DNA of 64,000 bases from Sphingomonas ginsenosidivorax (GCF_007995065.1 NZ_VOQR01000001.1:251001-315000), one strand, 5' to 3'. Positions 7,923-17,988 are shown, counted from the stretch's first letter. Made by a program: numbers and translations. Notes: generated from the letters alone by a model not told the origin.

Positions 7923-9580
7923 GCGGGAACGCCCGCGCGCGCCGCCACCCGGGCCCTGCGGGCGCGCAACGCCAGCAGGCCGATCAGATAGGCGGTCGTG
8001 ATCGCGGCAAGAATCGCGACCAGCCGGAACGTGTCGTTATACGCTAAGATATTCGCCTCACGGGTTGCGGTCTGCGCCAAAATCGTCGCTCCTTCGGCCG
8101 AGCGCAAGCCGGGATCGCTGATAACCCGGGCGACGGCCGCGCCACCGGCCTGGATGCGCTGCGCGACGATCGGGTCGGTGGCGACGATGTCCTGCACGAT
8201 CGCCGCGCTGTGCGCCTTCTCGCGGATCGTCTGATAGGTGCCGAGCAGCGCCGTTCCCGCGAGCCCGCCGACCGAATTGACGATCCCGAACAGCGCGAAG
8301 AAGCTGATGATGTGCCCGCTGCCGGCTTTCAGTGCGCGCGTCAGGCCGAACAGCAGCGCGGGGCCGAGGAAGAACGTCCCCGAGAACGCGATCATCGCCT
8401 GCGTCCAGTACATCTGCGGCGCACGCGTCAGGTTGGTGGCGTGCGAATCCATGTACGCGGCGACCGCGACCAGTCCGATCGCGAGCATGATCGGATGCGT
8501 CAGCCGCTCGGGGTCGAGCGTGATCGCGCTGAGCGCCACGCCCGCGACCGAGGCGAGGAAGATGATCGTGAAGAAGACGATCAGCTGGTCGTTGTTCTGC
8601 CCGAGCACCGTCAGCAGACCGACCGAGGCGAAGGTCTGTTCGGACAGCACGATGCGCGCCATGATCGTGACGATCGCGAAGCGCAGGATATCGGCGCCGC
8701 CCAGCCACCGCGTGTTGATCAGCGGGTTCGCGCGGTGGTGTTCGATCCAGAACGCGACAGCGAGGATCGGGATCGCGGCGGCCAGCGCCCAGCCGAGCCA
8801 GACGCTCTGCGTCCACCATACGTAGCGGCCCTCGCCCAGCACTGCGGTCAGTAGCCCCATGCCGACCGCGAACAGCACGAAGGTCACGAAATCGAGCCGC
8901 TCGAACACCTTCATGCGAGTCGTCGGCGGCAGGCGGAGGAACGCGACCGCCGCCAGGCTGAGTAGTGCCATGCCGAGCTCGAACAGGTACAAGGTGCGCC
9001 ACTGCGACATCGCGAGCAGGTCGGGCGAGAACAGCCGCGCCAGCGGGGTCGCGCATTGCGGCACCCCGATCCCGATCACGATGCCCTTCAGCCGCCATTT
9101 CGCGGGCAGCGCCTGCATCACGTAATAGAAGCCGAGGCTCGACAGCGCGGCGCCCGCCATCCCGCTCGCGCCGCGGACCAGGATCGCCGACCAGAAGCCG
9201 TGCACGAACAGGTGCGCGAGCGTGAACAGCGTATACAGCCCGAGGAAGATCAGCGCGAACGGCCGCAGCCCGAACTGCTGGCGGAACTTGATCAGCAGCA
9301 GGTTGATCGAGACGTTGGTCATCACATAGACCGTCGGCAGCCAGGCGATCTCGGCCGGGTCGAGCGCGAGCGCGCCCTGCAGCGTCGTCGTGTTCGCCGA
9401 GATCAGCGCGTTGCCGAGCCCGCCGGTGAGACCGAGCTGCACCCCGATGACGCCGTACGCGATCTGCCGCCGCAAGGGATGCTCGGGATTGCCGGGCGAC
9501 CCGGGGATCACCGGCAGTTCGTGCTGGGCGAATTGCCAGTCTTCCTCGCTCAGGAATTTGCGGAAGCGCGTCGCGATCAT
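7919..9580 (-). CDS. emrB: DHA2-family MFS drug transporter, EmrB-like
   Basis: 553 residues, about 14 hydrophobic segments, as expected for DHA2 (14-TMS) proton-coupled drug exporters. Seen: QIAYGVIGVQLGLTGGLGNA in the first helix, LPTVYVMTNVSINLLL, and an internal GIVNSVGGLAGTALLGT motif near the C-terminus. It would act in the inner membrane as the transporter of an EmrA-EmrB-NodT pump. First gene of a minus-strand run. The 77-bp gap to the divergent mscS gene must hold its promoter. No MarR/TetR repressor gene is adjacent, which is unusual for emr operons, so its regulation is unknown. Confidence 0.9.
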   Translation of the reverse strand: MIATRFRKFLSEEDWQFAQHELPVIPGSPGNPEHPLRRQIAYGVIGVQLGLTGGLGNALISANTTTLQGALALDPAEIAWLPTVYVMTNVSINLLLIKFRQQFGLRPFALIFLGLYTLFTLAHLFVHGFWSAILVRGASGMAGAALSSLGFYYVMQALPAKWRLKGIVIGIGVPQCATPLARLFSPDLLAMSQWRTLYLFELGMALLSLAAVAFLRLPPTTRMKVFERLDFVTFVLFAVGMGLLTAVLGEGRYVWWTQSVWLGWALAAAIPILAVAFWIEHHRANPLINTRWLGGADILRFAIVTIMARIVLSEQTFASVGLLTVLGQNNDQLIVFFTIIFLASVAGVALSAITLDPERLTHPIMLAIGLVAVAAYMDSHATNLTRAPQMYWTQAMIAFSGTFFLGPALLFGLTRALKAGSGHIISFFALFGIVNSVGGLAGTALLGTYQTIREKAHSAAIVQDIVATDPIVAQRIQAGGAAVARVISDPGLRSAEGATILAQTATREANILAYNDTFRLVAILAAITTAYLIGLLALRARRARVAARAGVPA

Positions 9581-9657
9581 GCCCGTCTATACGCTCCGTT
9601 TTGCCGACGGGTCACTAGCCTCGCGCACGTCCCGGCGACCTTCGTCGGAGTGACGGC

Positions 9658-10815
9658 ATGCGCACCATGCTGCACTGCGGCGGAACATTCCACAGCCGCA
9701 CCGGTTGCATGGTCATGCGCCGTCTCTTCCGTTCGCTTCACGTGCCACCCGACTGGGTCTGGGTCGAAAGCGTCATCGCCGTCTCCGTCGCCGTCCTGGC
9801 CGCGCTGATCGCCCATTGGCTGACGATGCGGATCGCAGGTCATGCGGAACGACGCAGTACCGCCAAGACGGACGGCCTGGTGCTGGCGCGGATCCGCCGA
9901 CCGCTGCGCGCGGTGTTCGTCGCGGTCGCGGTGAGCTTCGTCGCGCGCTTCCTGCCGATGGACGGCGATGTCCAGGACATGTGGCACCAGGCGCTCGGCT
10001 TCATCGTCCCGGCTTTGCTCGGCTGGCTCGCGGTGGCGGCGCTCCGCGCGTTCCAGGACGTCATCGAGATCCGTTCCGACATCACCGTCGAGGACAATCT
10101 GCGCGCCAGGCGCAAGCGTACGCGCGCGGCGATCCTGGGGCGGATCGGGACCTTCTTCATCATCTTCATCAGTGTCTGCCTGATGCTGCTAAGCGTTCCC
10201 GGCATCCGCACGATCGGCGTCACGCTGATGGCGTCTGCGGGCATCGCCGGCCTCGTCGTCGGTGCCGCCGCGCAGCCTGCGCTCAAGAACCTGATCGCGG
10301 GCGTGCAGATGGCGTTTACCGAACCGATCCGCCTCGACGACGTCGTGATCGTCGCGGGCGAATGGGGGCGCGTCGAGCAGATCCACCTGACCTTCGTCGT
10401 CATCAAGATCTGGGACGAACGCCGCCTGGTCGTGCCGGTGTCGAAGTTCCTCGAGGAGAGCTTCCAGAACTGGACGCGCGAGACCAGCCAGCTGCTGGGG
10501 TCGGTGTTCTGGTATCTCGACCCGAGCGCCGACATTCCGCGGTTCCGCGCGAAGCTGGCCGAGGTGGTGACCGCCAACCCGCGCTGGGACCGGCGTTTCT
10601 TCAACGTCCAGGTCACCGACATGAAGGCCGACGCGATCGAGGTGCGCGGGCTGATGACCGCCAAGGATGCCGCGATCGCGTTCGACCTGCGCTGCGACGT
10701 GCGCGAGGCGATGCTCGCCTTCGTCCGCGACGAGATGCCCGAGGCGATGCCGCGCGGGCGTTTCCTGATGGGGCCGGACGTGGTGACGGCGGGGCGGATT
10801 AGCGGCTCCGTTTAA
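9658..10815 (+). CDS. MscS-family mechanosensitive channel
   Basis: 385 residues. Four N-terminal hydrophobic segments are followed by the MscS pore and beta-domain signature GLVVGAAAQPALKNLIAGVQ, then FTEPIRLDDVVIV and a cytoplasmic alpha/beta tail. Family members open under membrane tension to release solutes at osmotic downshock; this one converges on a trehalose operon, a fitting though not proven association. The ATG at 9658 has GGAG seven bases upstream. Alternative ATGs at 9709 and 9715 would remove an unusual Cys/His-containing leader, so the exact start is uncertain. Confidence 0.88.
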   Translation: MRTMLHCGGTFHSRTGCMVMRRLFRSLHVPPDWVWVESVIAVSVAVLAALIAHWLTMRIAGHAERRSTAKTDGLVLARIRRPLRAVFVAVAVSFVARFLPMDGDVQDMWHQALGFIVPALLGWLAVAALRAFQDVIEIRSDITVEDNLRARRKRTRAAILGRIGTFFIIFISVCLMLLSVPGIRTIGVTLMASAGIAGLVVGAAAQPALKNLIAGVQMAFTEPIRLDDVVIVAGEWGRVEQIHLTFVVIKIWDERRLVVPVSKFLEESFQNWTRETSQLLGSVFWYLDPSADIPRFRAKLAEVVTANPRWDRRFFNVQVTDMKADAIEVRGLMTAKDAAIAFDLRCDVREAMLAFVRDEMPEAMPRGRFLMGPDVVTAGRISGSV

Positions 10816-10937
10816 ATCCTCCCCCGCCAGGGGGAGGTGTCGCCGCCGGCGACGGAGGGGGCGGACACGGAACAAGCGTTATCGTGTCCGCCCCCTCCGT
10901 CAGGCTCCGCCTGCCACCTCCCCCTGGCGGGGGAGGA
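10816..10937. repeat. Family E palindrome between convergent genes
   Basis: A ~122-bp inverted repeat. ATCCTCCCCCGCCAGGGGGA at the left is mirrored by TCCCCCTGGCGGGGGAGGAT at the right, with further nested complementarity around GGCGGACAC and GTGTCCGCC. It fills the gap between mscS (plus) and otsA (minus), so its transcript would fold on either strand and could act as a bidirectional terminator. Confidence 0.8.
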
Positions 10938-10944
10938 TCGATCG

Positions 10945-12333
10945 CTACGCCGCCTCGTTCTCCGGCACCGCTTCCAGCGCGGTGATGAACAGTTCGCACC
11001 ACCACATCACGTCTTCGCGACGGACATTGTCGATCAGCTTCTCCCAGCGCGCCTTGCGCTCGGCGAGCGGCATGGTCAGCGCGCGGGCGATCGCGTCCGA
11101 CATTTCCTCGGGGCTGTACGGGTTGACCAGCACCGCGTCGCGCAGCTGCGCGGCGGCGCCGGCGAACTGCGACAGGATCAGCACGCCGGGATCCTCGGGA
11201 TCCTGCGCGGCGACATATTCCTTGGCGACGAGGTTCATCCCGTCACGCAGCGGCGTCACCAGCCCGATCCGCGCTGCGCGGTAGATCCCGGCGAGCACGT
11301 CGCGCGGGAACCCCTGGTTGACGTAGCGGATCGGCGTCCAGTCGATGTCCGAGAATTCGCCGTTGATCCGCCCCGACATCGAATCGAGGTTCGCACGGAT
11401 CTCCTGATAGGTATCGACCTTCTCGCGGCTCGGCGGTGCGATCTGCAGCATGTAGACGAGCCCGCGGCGGTCGGGATGCGCCGCCAGGAAGCGCTCATAG
11501 CCTGCGAACCGCTCGGCCAGGCCCTTCGAATAATCGAGCCGGTCGACGCCGACGATCAGGCTGCGCCCGGTCGCCGACATGTACATGCGTTCGCGCGCCA
11601 TCCGCGCGGCGTCGCTGCTGGCGGACGTCTCGAAATCCGCGGTCTCGATGCCGATCGGCGTGGTGATCGCCTTGATCGTGCGATCGCCGACCGTGACCCA
11701 GCCGTCCTCGCCGACGACGCCGTCGAGCTGGCTGGTGACGTAATGCAGGAAGCTGTCGAGCCAGTCCTGCGTCTGGAAACCGACGACGTCATAGGCGAAC
11801 ATCGATTCGACCAGCGCGCGGTGGCTGGGCAGCGACAGCAGCATCGCCATCGGCGGCCACGGGATGTGGAGGAAGAAGCCGATCTTGTTCTCGACCCCCA
11901 GCTTGCGCAGCTCCTGGCCCAGCGGCACATGGTGATAATCGTGCACCCAGACCAGGTCGTCGGGCTCGATCAGCGGCAGCACGGTCTCGGCGAACCGCGT
12001 GTTGACGCGTGCATAGCCGCTGCTGAAATCGCGTTCGAACTCGGTCAGGTCGATCCGGTAGTGGAACAGCGGCCACAAAGTCCGGTTCGCATAGCCGTTA
12101 TAATATTCGTCGAAATCCTGTTCCTCCAAGTCGATCGTCGCGGTGGTGACGCCCTTGCCCTGCTGGAAGTTGATGTGACCGGTGAAGGTATCGGTGATCT
12201 CGCCCGACCAGCCGAACCATACCCCGCCCTTTTCGCGGAGTGCGGCGAGCAGCGCGACCGCGAGGCCCCCCTGGTTGCCCGAGGGCGCATCGACCGACTG
12301 GACGCGGTTCGAGATGACGACAAGGCGGCTCAT
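10945..12333 (-). CDS. otsA: Trehalose-6-phosphate synthase (GT20)
   Basis: 462 residues, the usual size for OtsA. It makes trehalose-6-phosphate from a nucleotide glucose and glucose-6-phosphate in the cytoplasm. Seen: N-terminal VVISNRVQ and GNQGGLAVAL (donor-phosphate loop), WVHDYHHVPLGQELR, TPIGIE, VGVDRLDYSKGL and RDGMNLVAKEYVAAQ, all diagnostic GT20 motifs. An upstream extension in this frame is antisense or overlapping translation of the GH15 gene and is rejected; the ATG at 12333 overlaps the GH15 stop (12330-12332) by 4 bp. Last gene of the otsB-GH15-otsA operon. Confidence 0.95.
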   Translation of the reverse strand: MSRLVVISNRVQSVDAPSGNQGGLAVALLAALREKGGVWFGWSGEITDTFTGHINFQQGKGVTTATIDLEEQDFDEYYNGYANRTLWPLFHYRIDLTEFERDFSSGYARVNTRFAETVLPLIEPDDLVWVHDYHHVPLGQELRKLGVENKIGFFLHIPWPPMAMLLSLPSHRALVESMFAYDVVGFQTQDWLDSFLHYVTSQLDGVVGEDGWVTVGDRTIKAITTPIGIETADFETSASSDAARMARERMYMSATGRSLIVGVDRLDYSKGLAERFAGYERFLAAHPDRRGLVYMLQIAPPSREKVDTYQEIRANLDSMSGRINGEFSDIDWTPIRYVNQGFPRDVLAGIYRAARIGLVTPLRDGMNLVAKEYVAAQDPEDPGVLILSQFAGAAAQLRDAVLVNPYSPEEMSDAIARALTMPLAERKARWEKLIDNVRREDVMWWCELFITALEAVPENEAA

Positions 12334-14144
12334 CGTACGGCACTCCAGGGCTTGCTCAGCAGGACCGCGCAGTTGATCAGCCCGACCAGCGAATAGGTCT
12401 GCGGATAATTGCCCCAAAGCTCGCCGGTGGTGGGGTCGATGTCCTCCGATAGCAGCCCGGCGGGCGTCCGCCGCGCCACCATCTCGTCGAACAGCGCGCG
12501 CGCATCGGCCGAACGGCCGGTGACGTGCAGCGCCTCGATCAGCCAGAAGGTGCAGACGTTGAACGCGGTATGCGGCAGGCCGAAATCGTCCTCGGTCGCG
12601 TAGCGCAGCATGTAGGATCCGCGTCGCAGGCCGTGTTCGACCGCCGCCAGCGTCGACTGGAAGCGGGGATCGTCGGGGGCCAGGAAGCGCAGGTCGAGCA
12701 GCTGGATCAGGCTGGCGTCGAGATCGTCGCCGCCGAACGTCGCCGAGATCCGCTGGGTGTCCTCGCGCCACGACGCGTCCTCGATCCGCTTGCGCATGAT
12801 CGTCGCGCGCTCGCACCAGAACACGCGGCGGTCCTCGAGGCCCAATGCGTCGGCGGCGTTGCCGAGCCGATCGCACGCCGCCCAGCACATCGCCGCGGAA
12901 TAGGTGTGGACGTGCGCCTTGGTGCGCAGTTCCCACAAGCCGGCGTCGGGCTTGTCGTACATTTCCCAGGCACGCTCGCCGACCAGTTCGAGGCTGGCGA
13001 AATCCTCTGGCCCCGACATCCGGAACAGCCGCTCGTCGAAGAACGCCTGGACGTCGGACAGCACGATCTGGCCATAGGCATCGTGCTGGATCTGCTCATA
13101 GGCCTGGTTGCCGACGCGGACCGGGCCCATGCCGCGATAGCCGGGCAGGGTGGTCTCGATCCGCTCGACCAGCGTCGCCTCGCCGCCGACGCCGTAGAGC
13201 GGCTGGATGTGCCCGCCCTTCGCTGCATCGACGATGTTGCGCAGATATTCGAGATACCCCTCGAGCACGTCGAGCGCGCCCAGCCGGTTGAGCGCCTGCA
13301 CCGTGTAATAGGCATCGCGGATCCAGCAGTAGCGATAGTCCCAGTTGCGCTCCGACCCCTCATGCTCGGGGATCGAGGTGGTCAGCGCGGCAACGATCGC
13401 GCCGGTCTCCTCATGCTGGCACAGCTTCAGCGTGATCGCCGCGCGGATGACCACGTCCTGCCATTCGAGCGGAGTCGCCAGCCCGCGCACCCAGTGCCGC
13501 CATTCGTCGGTAGTGCGCGCGAGCATCGCCGTCACCGCCTCGCTCAGCACCCCGGTGAAGCTCTCGTCGGGGCCGAGGAACAGGTGCAGCGGGCGTTCGA
13601 GCCGGAACCAGTTCTCGCCCGTGATGTGCCCGACCGGCGCGTCGGTCGACAGCCGCAGCGTCTGGTGCGTCATCAGATAGCGGATATGGTTCGAGCCATG
13701 CGTGTTGTTCGCCGGCGCTCCCCAGTCGGTCGCGACGCGCAGCCGGATGCGGATCCGCGGCGATCCCGACACCGGCCGCACGATCCGCGCGAAGCTGGTC
13801 GGGCGATAGGTCCGCCCCTCCCGCACGAAGCGCGGGGCGAAGTCGGTCACCTCGATCGCGTTGCCGGTCGCGTCCTCGTGGCGCGTCACCAGGATCGGCG
13901 TGTTGCGGATGTACGACTGCGTGATGGTCTGGACGTTCTCGAGCTCGATCGACCAGAACCCGGTCTCGGGCTCCTCGGCGCCACCCAGCAGCGAACAGAA
14001 GGCGGGATCGCCGTCGACGCGCGGCACGCAGCCCCAGACGAAAGTGCCGCGGCTGTCGATCAGCGCGGAGACCTGGCAATTGCCGATCGGCCACAGGTTC
14101 ATGTCGGCTGCCATAGGCGTGGGCGGGGTGGGGGTAGGCATCAT
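12330..14144 (-). CDS. Glycoside hydrolase family 15 protein (trehalase/glucoamylase-like)
   Basis: 604 residues. An N-terminal beta-sandwich-type domain (about 1-220) is followed by an (alpha/alpha)6 barrel. Barrel landmarks are WDYRYCWIRDAYYTVQALNR, YRGMGPVRVGNQAYEQ and, near the C-terminus, TGELWGNYPQTYSLVGLI, where the Glu in GELWGN corresponds to the usual catalytic base of GH15. No signal peptide, so probably cytoplasmic. It lies inside the trehalose operon, coupled by ATGA-type overlaps to otsB upstream and otsA downstream. GH15 includes bacterial trehalases as well as glucoamylases; the context favours a trehalose or maltooligosaccharide substrate. Confidence 0.9.
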   Translation of the reverse strand: MMPTPTPPTPMAADMNLWPIGNCQVSALIDSRGTFVWGCVPRVDGDPAFCSLLGGAEEPETGFWSIELENVQTITQSYIRNTPILVTRHEDATGNAIEVTDFAPRFVREGRTYRPTSFARIVRPVSGSPRIRIRLRVATDWGAPANNTHGSNHIRYLMTHQTLRLSTDAPVGHITGENWFRLERPLHLFLGPDESFTGVLSEAVTAMLARTTDEWRHWVRGLATPLEWQDVVIRAAITLKLCQHEETGAIVAALTTSIPEHEGSERNWDYRYCWIRDAYYTVQALNRLGALDVLEGYLEYLRNIVDAAKGGHIQPLYGVGGEATLVERIETTLPGYRGMGPVRVGNQAYEQIQHDAYGQIVLSDVQAFFDERLFRMSGPEDFASLELVGERAWEMYDKPDAGLWELRTKAHVHTYSAAMCWAACDRLGNAADALGLEDRRVFWCERATIMRKRIEDASWREDTQRISATFGGDDLDASLIQLLDLRFLAPDDPRFQSTLAAVEHGLRRGSYMLRYATEDDFGLPHTAFNVCTFWLIEALHVTGRSADARALFDEMVARRTPAGLLSEDIDPTTGELWGNYPQTYSLVGLINCAVLLSKPWSAVR

Positions 14145-14896
14145 GTCTCCAATATCGCGGCGATCCAGTCGCGAAGCGCGTTCACATCGCCGAGGCGGTA
14201 GGTGGCGGCGGTAGGCCGCGGCGCGCCGATCAGGACGCCGTCGCCGCCCAAGGCGGCCGCCGCGACGAAGCCGTCCTCGTCGGTGACGTCGTCGCCGAAG
14301 AACAACGGCGTGGTGCCCGCCATCGTCGGCGCGGCCATCAGCGTCGTCAATGCCGCGCCCTTGTCGCCGGGGCTGCGGACCTCGACCATCATTTTCCCCC
14401 GCTGCAGCGTCAGCTTCCGGGTTTCCGCGACCTGTTCGACGAACCGGACCGCTTCCGCCTCACGGTCGGGACGGGTGCGGTAATGCAGCGCAGCGCCCAG
14501 ACTCTTGGCCTCGAATACCAGGTCGTTCGCTGCGGCGTAGGCGGCAAGCTCGGCGGCGGCGCGCTCCAGCGCCTGTGGCGCTTGAGGCGTGACATGGCCC
14601 TCGTCCGGCGTCCGCCGCTCGGCGCCGTGGCTGCCCGCGACCGCGAACAGCCGGGCATGCCCGCCGAGCATCGCATCGAGCTGCGCGATCGACCGTCCGC
14701 TGATGATCGCCACGCGTCCAGGCAACCGCGCGGCAAGCGCGTCGAGCTGCGTCAGCAGCGCCGGTTCGACCACCACCGCATCGGGGGTTTCGGCGAGATC
14801 GACGAGCGTCCCGTCGAAGTCGAAGAACAGGCTGGTCTCGCCGAGCGAAAGGGGCGGCGCACGGTCGGGCGTCGCGGACAGGCGTTCGGCTGGCAT
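14141..14896 (-). CDS. otsB: Trehalose-6-phosphate phosphatase (HAD)
   Basis: 251 residues, normal for OtsB. It dephosphorylates trehalose-6-phosphate to trehalose. HAD motif I is FFDFDGTLVDLAETPD (nucleophile D26, acid D28), motif II is IISGRS and motif IV is FFGDDVTDEDGF. AGGAGACC precedes the ATG, a good ribosome-binding site. First gene of the operon; its stop overlaps the start of the GH15 gene. The divergent gap to nodT (14897-15150) contains a family B palindrome and presumably the operon promoter. Confidence 0.93.
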   Translation of the reverse strand: MPAERLSATPDRAPPLSLGETSLFFDFDGTLVDLAETPDAVVVEPALLTQLDALAARLPGRVAIISGRSIAQLDAMLGGHARLFAVAGSHGAERRTPDEGHVTPQAPQALERAAAELAAYAAANDLVFEAKSLGAALHYRTRPDREAEAVRFVEQVAETRKLTLQRGKMMVEVRSPGDKGAALTTLMAAPTMAGTTPLFFGDDVTDEDGFVAAAALGGDGVLIGAPRPTAATYRLGDVNALRDWIAAILET

Positions 14897-14976
14897 GGTC
14901 TCCTAACCCGTGGGGGGACGGCTGCGTTCCGCTGCGCCGCGGAAATTTGATACGCAAGCGGTTCGATATTTCCTAT

Positions 14977-15060
14977 CGTCATCCCGGGCTTGTCCCGGGA
15001 TCCAGAGTAACGGAGGACGGCGCTCGCAACTCTGGATCCCGGGACAGGCCCGGGATGACG
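14977..15060. repeat. Family B palindromic element
   Basis: Arms CGTCATCCCGGGCTTGTCCC... and ...GGGACAGGCCCGGGATGACG in inverted orientation, each able to form its own TCCCGGG/CCCGGGA hairpin, with a ~25-bp spacer. Lies in the divergent otsB/nodT gap. Other copies at 21564, 29219 and 44605. Confidence 0.85.
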
Positions 15061-15150
15061 GCCCGGATGTGGGCAACGCCTCATCCCGCAGATACATCTC
15101 GCGACACAAAACCACTGGACGCGCGCGAGCCCCGCCGCCATCCCCTCGGC

Positions 15151-16620
15151 ATGGTCCGTATCCGCGTCCTTCTCCTGCTGTCCGCAGCGCTCGCGGGCTG
15201 CACCGTCGGCCCCGATTACCGTCCCAAGGCGGCGTCCGAGCTCGGCGTCCCCGATGCCTATTCGGTCACGTCGGCGACGACGGCCGCCGACCTGACGCGG
15301 TGGTGGCAGCGGTTCGACGACCCCGTGCTCGGGCAGCTCGTCGAGCAGGCCGCGGCCGCCAATCTCGACATCGCACAGAGCGTCGCCCGTCTCCGCCAGG
15401 CACGCGAGGCGCTGAACCAGAGCCGCGCCAGCCTGTTGCCGACGCTCAGCGGCTCGGCCGGCTACCAGCGCAATGAGAATCTCCGCGGCGGCGGACGCGC
15501 GTTCACGCTGCCCGACGGCACCGTCGTCGACACCGGCGGCGGGGGCGGCGCCAACAGCTTCTCGCTGGGGCTCAGCGCCAGCTACCAGGTCGGCATCTTC
15601 GGCGAAGTCCGCCGCACCGTCGAGGCAAGCAACGCCGATTACGCGGCGTCCGGCTACGACTATGCCACCGTCCTGCTTACGGTCGAGAGCGAGGTCGCAC
15701 GCAACTACGTCCTCGCCCGGCTGTACCAGGCGCAGTTGGAGAACGCCCGCGCGTCGCTTGCCATCCAGGACGACAATCTCGAAATCGCCGGGTTCCGCGT
15801 CCAGGCCGGGCTGGTCTCGAGCCTCGACGCCGAACAGGCCCGCGCGCAGCGTGCACAGACCGCGGCGACTGTCCCCAACCTCGAACAGCAGTACAACGCC
15901 GCGGTCTCGCGCCTCGGCGTGCTGACCGCGCAGGCGCCGGGTGCGCTGAAACCGCTGATCGCGCCGGTCAAGCCGATCCCGCGCGGCCCCGCCACGGTCG
16001 ACACCGGCATCCCCGCCGATACGCTGCGCCAGCGCCCCGACATCCGCGCCTCCGAACGCGCGCTCGCCGCCGCCACCGCGCGGATCGGCGTCGCCAAGGC
16101 GCAGCTCTATCCTGCGCTCGCGATCACCGGGAACATCAACACCAACGCCACCTCGCTCGGCAATATCGGCGACGCGATCACTGGCGGGCTGTTCGCCGGG
16201 CTGACCCAGGCGATTTTCAACGGCGGCCGGCTGCGCAGCCAGGTCCGCGCCAGCGAAGCCGCCGCCGACGGTGCATTCGCGGCGTATCGTGGCACCGTGC
16301 TGACCGCGCTGGAGGATGTCGAGAACGCCGTCGTCGCTTTGCGATCGGCGCAGGAGCGCGAGCGCCAGTTTGCGATCGCGCTCGATGCCGCGAACAATTC
16401 GGCGATCCTCTCGCGCAGCCAGTATCGCACCGGCCTCACCGATTTCACGACGCTCAACCAGCAGGAAATCGCGCTGCTCTCGGCGCGCAACGGCGCCAGC
16501 CAGGCGCGCTCCGACGCCGCCAGCGCGCTGATCGCGCTCTATATCGCGCTCGGCGGCGGCTGGGACGCGACGCGCGTGCCCGATCTCTCCACGACATCAA
16601 ATACCCTGGGAACCCGGTGA
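15151..16620 (+). CDS. NodT-family outer-membrane efflux lipoprotein
   Basis: 489 residues from the ATG at 15151, which begins a lipoprotein signal (IRVLLLLSAALAGC, then TVGPDYRPKA, typical of NodT/OprM). Two OEP coiled-coil repeats follow and the C-terminus has ALYIALGGGWD. The frame is open upstream to 14947, but that part is a translated palindromic repeat. It is the outer-membrane duct for the MacA-MacB pump encoded directly downstream: its stop overlaps the ATG of macA (TGATG). It is a second, divergent NodT paralogue in this window. Confidence 0.92.
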   Translation: MVRIRVLLLLSAALAGCTVGPDYRPKAASELGVPDAYSVTSATTAADLTRWWQRFDDPVLGQLVEQAAAANLDIAQSVARLRQAREALNQSRASLLPTLSGSAGYQRNENLRGGGRAFTLPDGTVVDTGGGGGANSFSLGLSASYQVGIFGEVRRTVEASNADYAASGYDYATVLLTVESEVARNYVLARLYQAQLENARASLAIQDDNLEIAGFRVQAGLVSSLDAEQARAQRAQTAATVPNLEQQYNAAVSRLGVLTAQAPGALKPLIAPVKPIPRGPATVDTGIPADTLRQRPDIRASERALAAATARIGVAKAQLYPALAITGNINTNATSLGNIGDAITGGLFAGLTQAIFNGGRLRSQVRASEAAADGAFAAYRGTVLTALEDVENAVVALRSAQERERQFAIALDAANNSAILSRSQYRTGLTDFTTLNQQEIALLSARNGASQARSDAASALIALYIALGGGWDATRVPDLSTTSNTLGTR

Positions 16621-17988
16621 TGGCCGACCAACATCTCGACGATTTCCTCGGCGTGAAGCCGCAGGCGCCGTGGAAACGCTACATCAAATGGGTCGCGATC
16701 GCGGTCGGCGTCGTGTTGCTGTGCCTGCTGCTCGCGCGCTGCTTCGGGGCCAAGCCGCAGACCGAATACACCGTCACGCCCGCCACGCGCGGCAACCTGA
16801 CCGTCACCGTGTCGGCGACCGGCAAGCTGGCCCCGACCAACCAGGTCACGGTCGGCTCGCAGCTGTCGGGGCTGGTCACGAAGGTGGTCGCCGACGTCAA
16901 CGACCGCGTCGTCGCCGGCCAGCCGCTCGCGCTGATCGATCCCGAACAGCTCGACGACCAGATCCGGCAGGGCAATGCGCAGCTCGCCGCCAACCAGGCG
17001 CAGGTCAACCAGGCGCGCGCCACCGTCTCCGAAAGCCAGGCGCAGCTCGCGCGGCTCGAGGAAGTCTCGCGGCTGTCGGGAGGGCGCGTGCCGTCCAAGA
17101 CCGAATTGCAGACCGGGCGCGCCACCTATCAGCGCGCCGTCGCCGCGATGAAGGTCGCCGAGGCCAACGTCGCCGCCAGCCGCGCCGTCCTCGCGCAGAG
17201 CCAGACGCAGCGCGCGCGTGCGATCATCCGCTCGCCCGTCACCGGCGTCGTGCTCGCGCGCCAGATCGACCCCGGCCAGACCGTCGCCTCGTCGTTCAAC
17301 ACGCCGACGCTGTTCGTGATCGCCGAGGACCTGACCAAGATGAAGCTCGAGGTCGCGATCGACGAGGCGGACGTCGGCGAGGTCAAGATCGGCCAGAAGG
17401 CGAACTTCACCGTCGACGCCTTCCCCGGCCAGACCTTCCCCGCGACGATCAGCCGCGTCGACCTGGGGTCGAACCTGACGGTGAGCTCGGCGACCTCGTC
17501 GAGCACCACGACGGCGACCACGACCACCGGGCAGGTGGTGTCCTATGCCGCCGACCTGACCGTCGCGAACCCGTCGCTGACGCTGCGCCCGGGCATGACC
17601 GCGACCGCCGACATCGTGACGTCGGACAGGCGCGGCGTGCTGCTCGTCCCCAACGCCGCGCTGCGGTTCAAGCCGACGGCCACCGACGGCGACGCGAGCG
17701 GCGGCATCGCCGGCTCGCTGACCTTCCGTCCGCGGCGCGGCGGCGGCGGGGCCGAGCGTACCGCGACGCTGGCGCGCGGCGCGCAGCAAACGCTGTACGT
17801 CAAGGGCGCCGACGGCACGCCGCAGGCGGTGCAGGTCACGACGGGCGACAGCAACGGCACCATGACCGAGGTGCTGTCCGGCCTCCAGCCCGGCGCGCAG
17901 GTCATCACCGGCCAGCTTGCTACCGGTGGCGAGAACAAGAAGAGCAGCGGTCGCCGCGGCGGTGGCGGCGCGAACAAGGGTGGGGGCG

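Noticed and set aside
12334..12936. N-terminal extension of OtsA to 663 residues
   Set aside because: This part overlaps the GH15 gene in another frame, has Arg/Pro/Ala-rich translation and no similarity to GT20; the OtsA fold starts at 12333.
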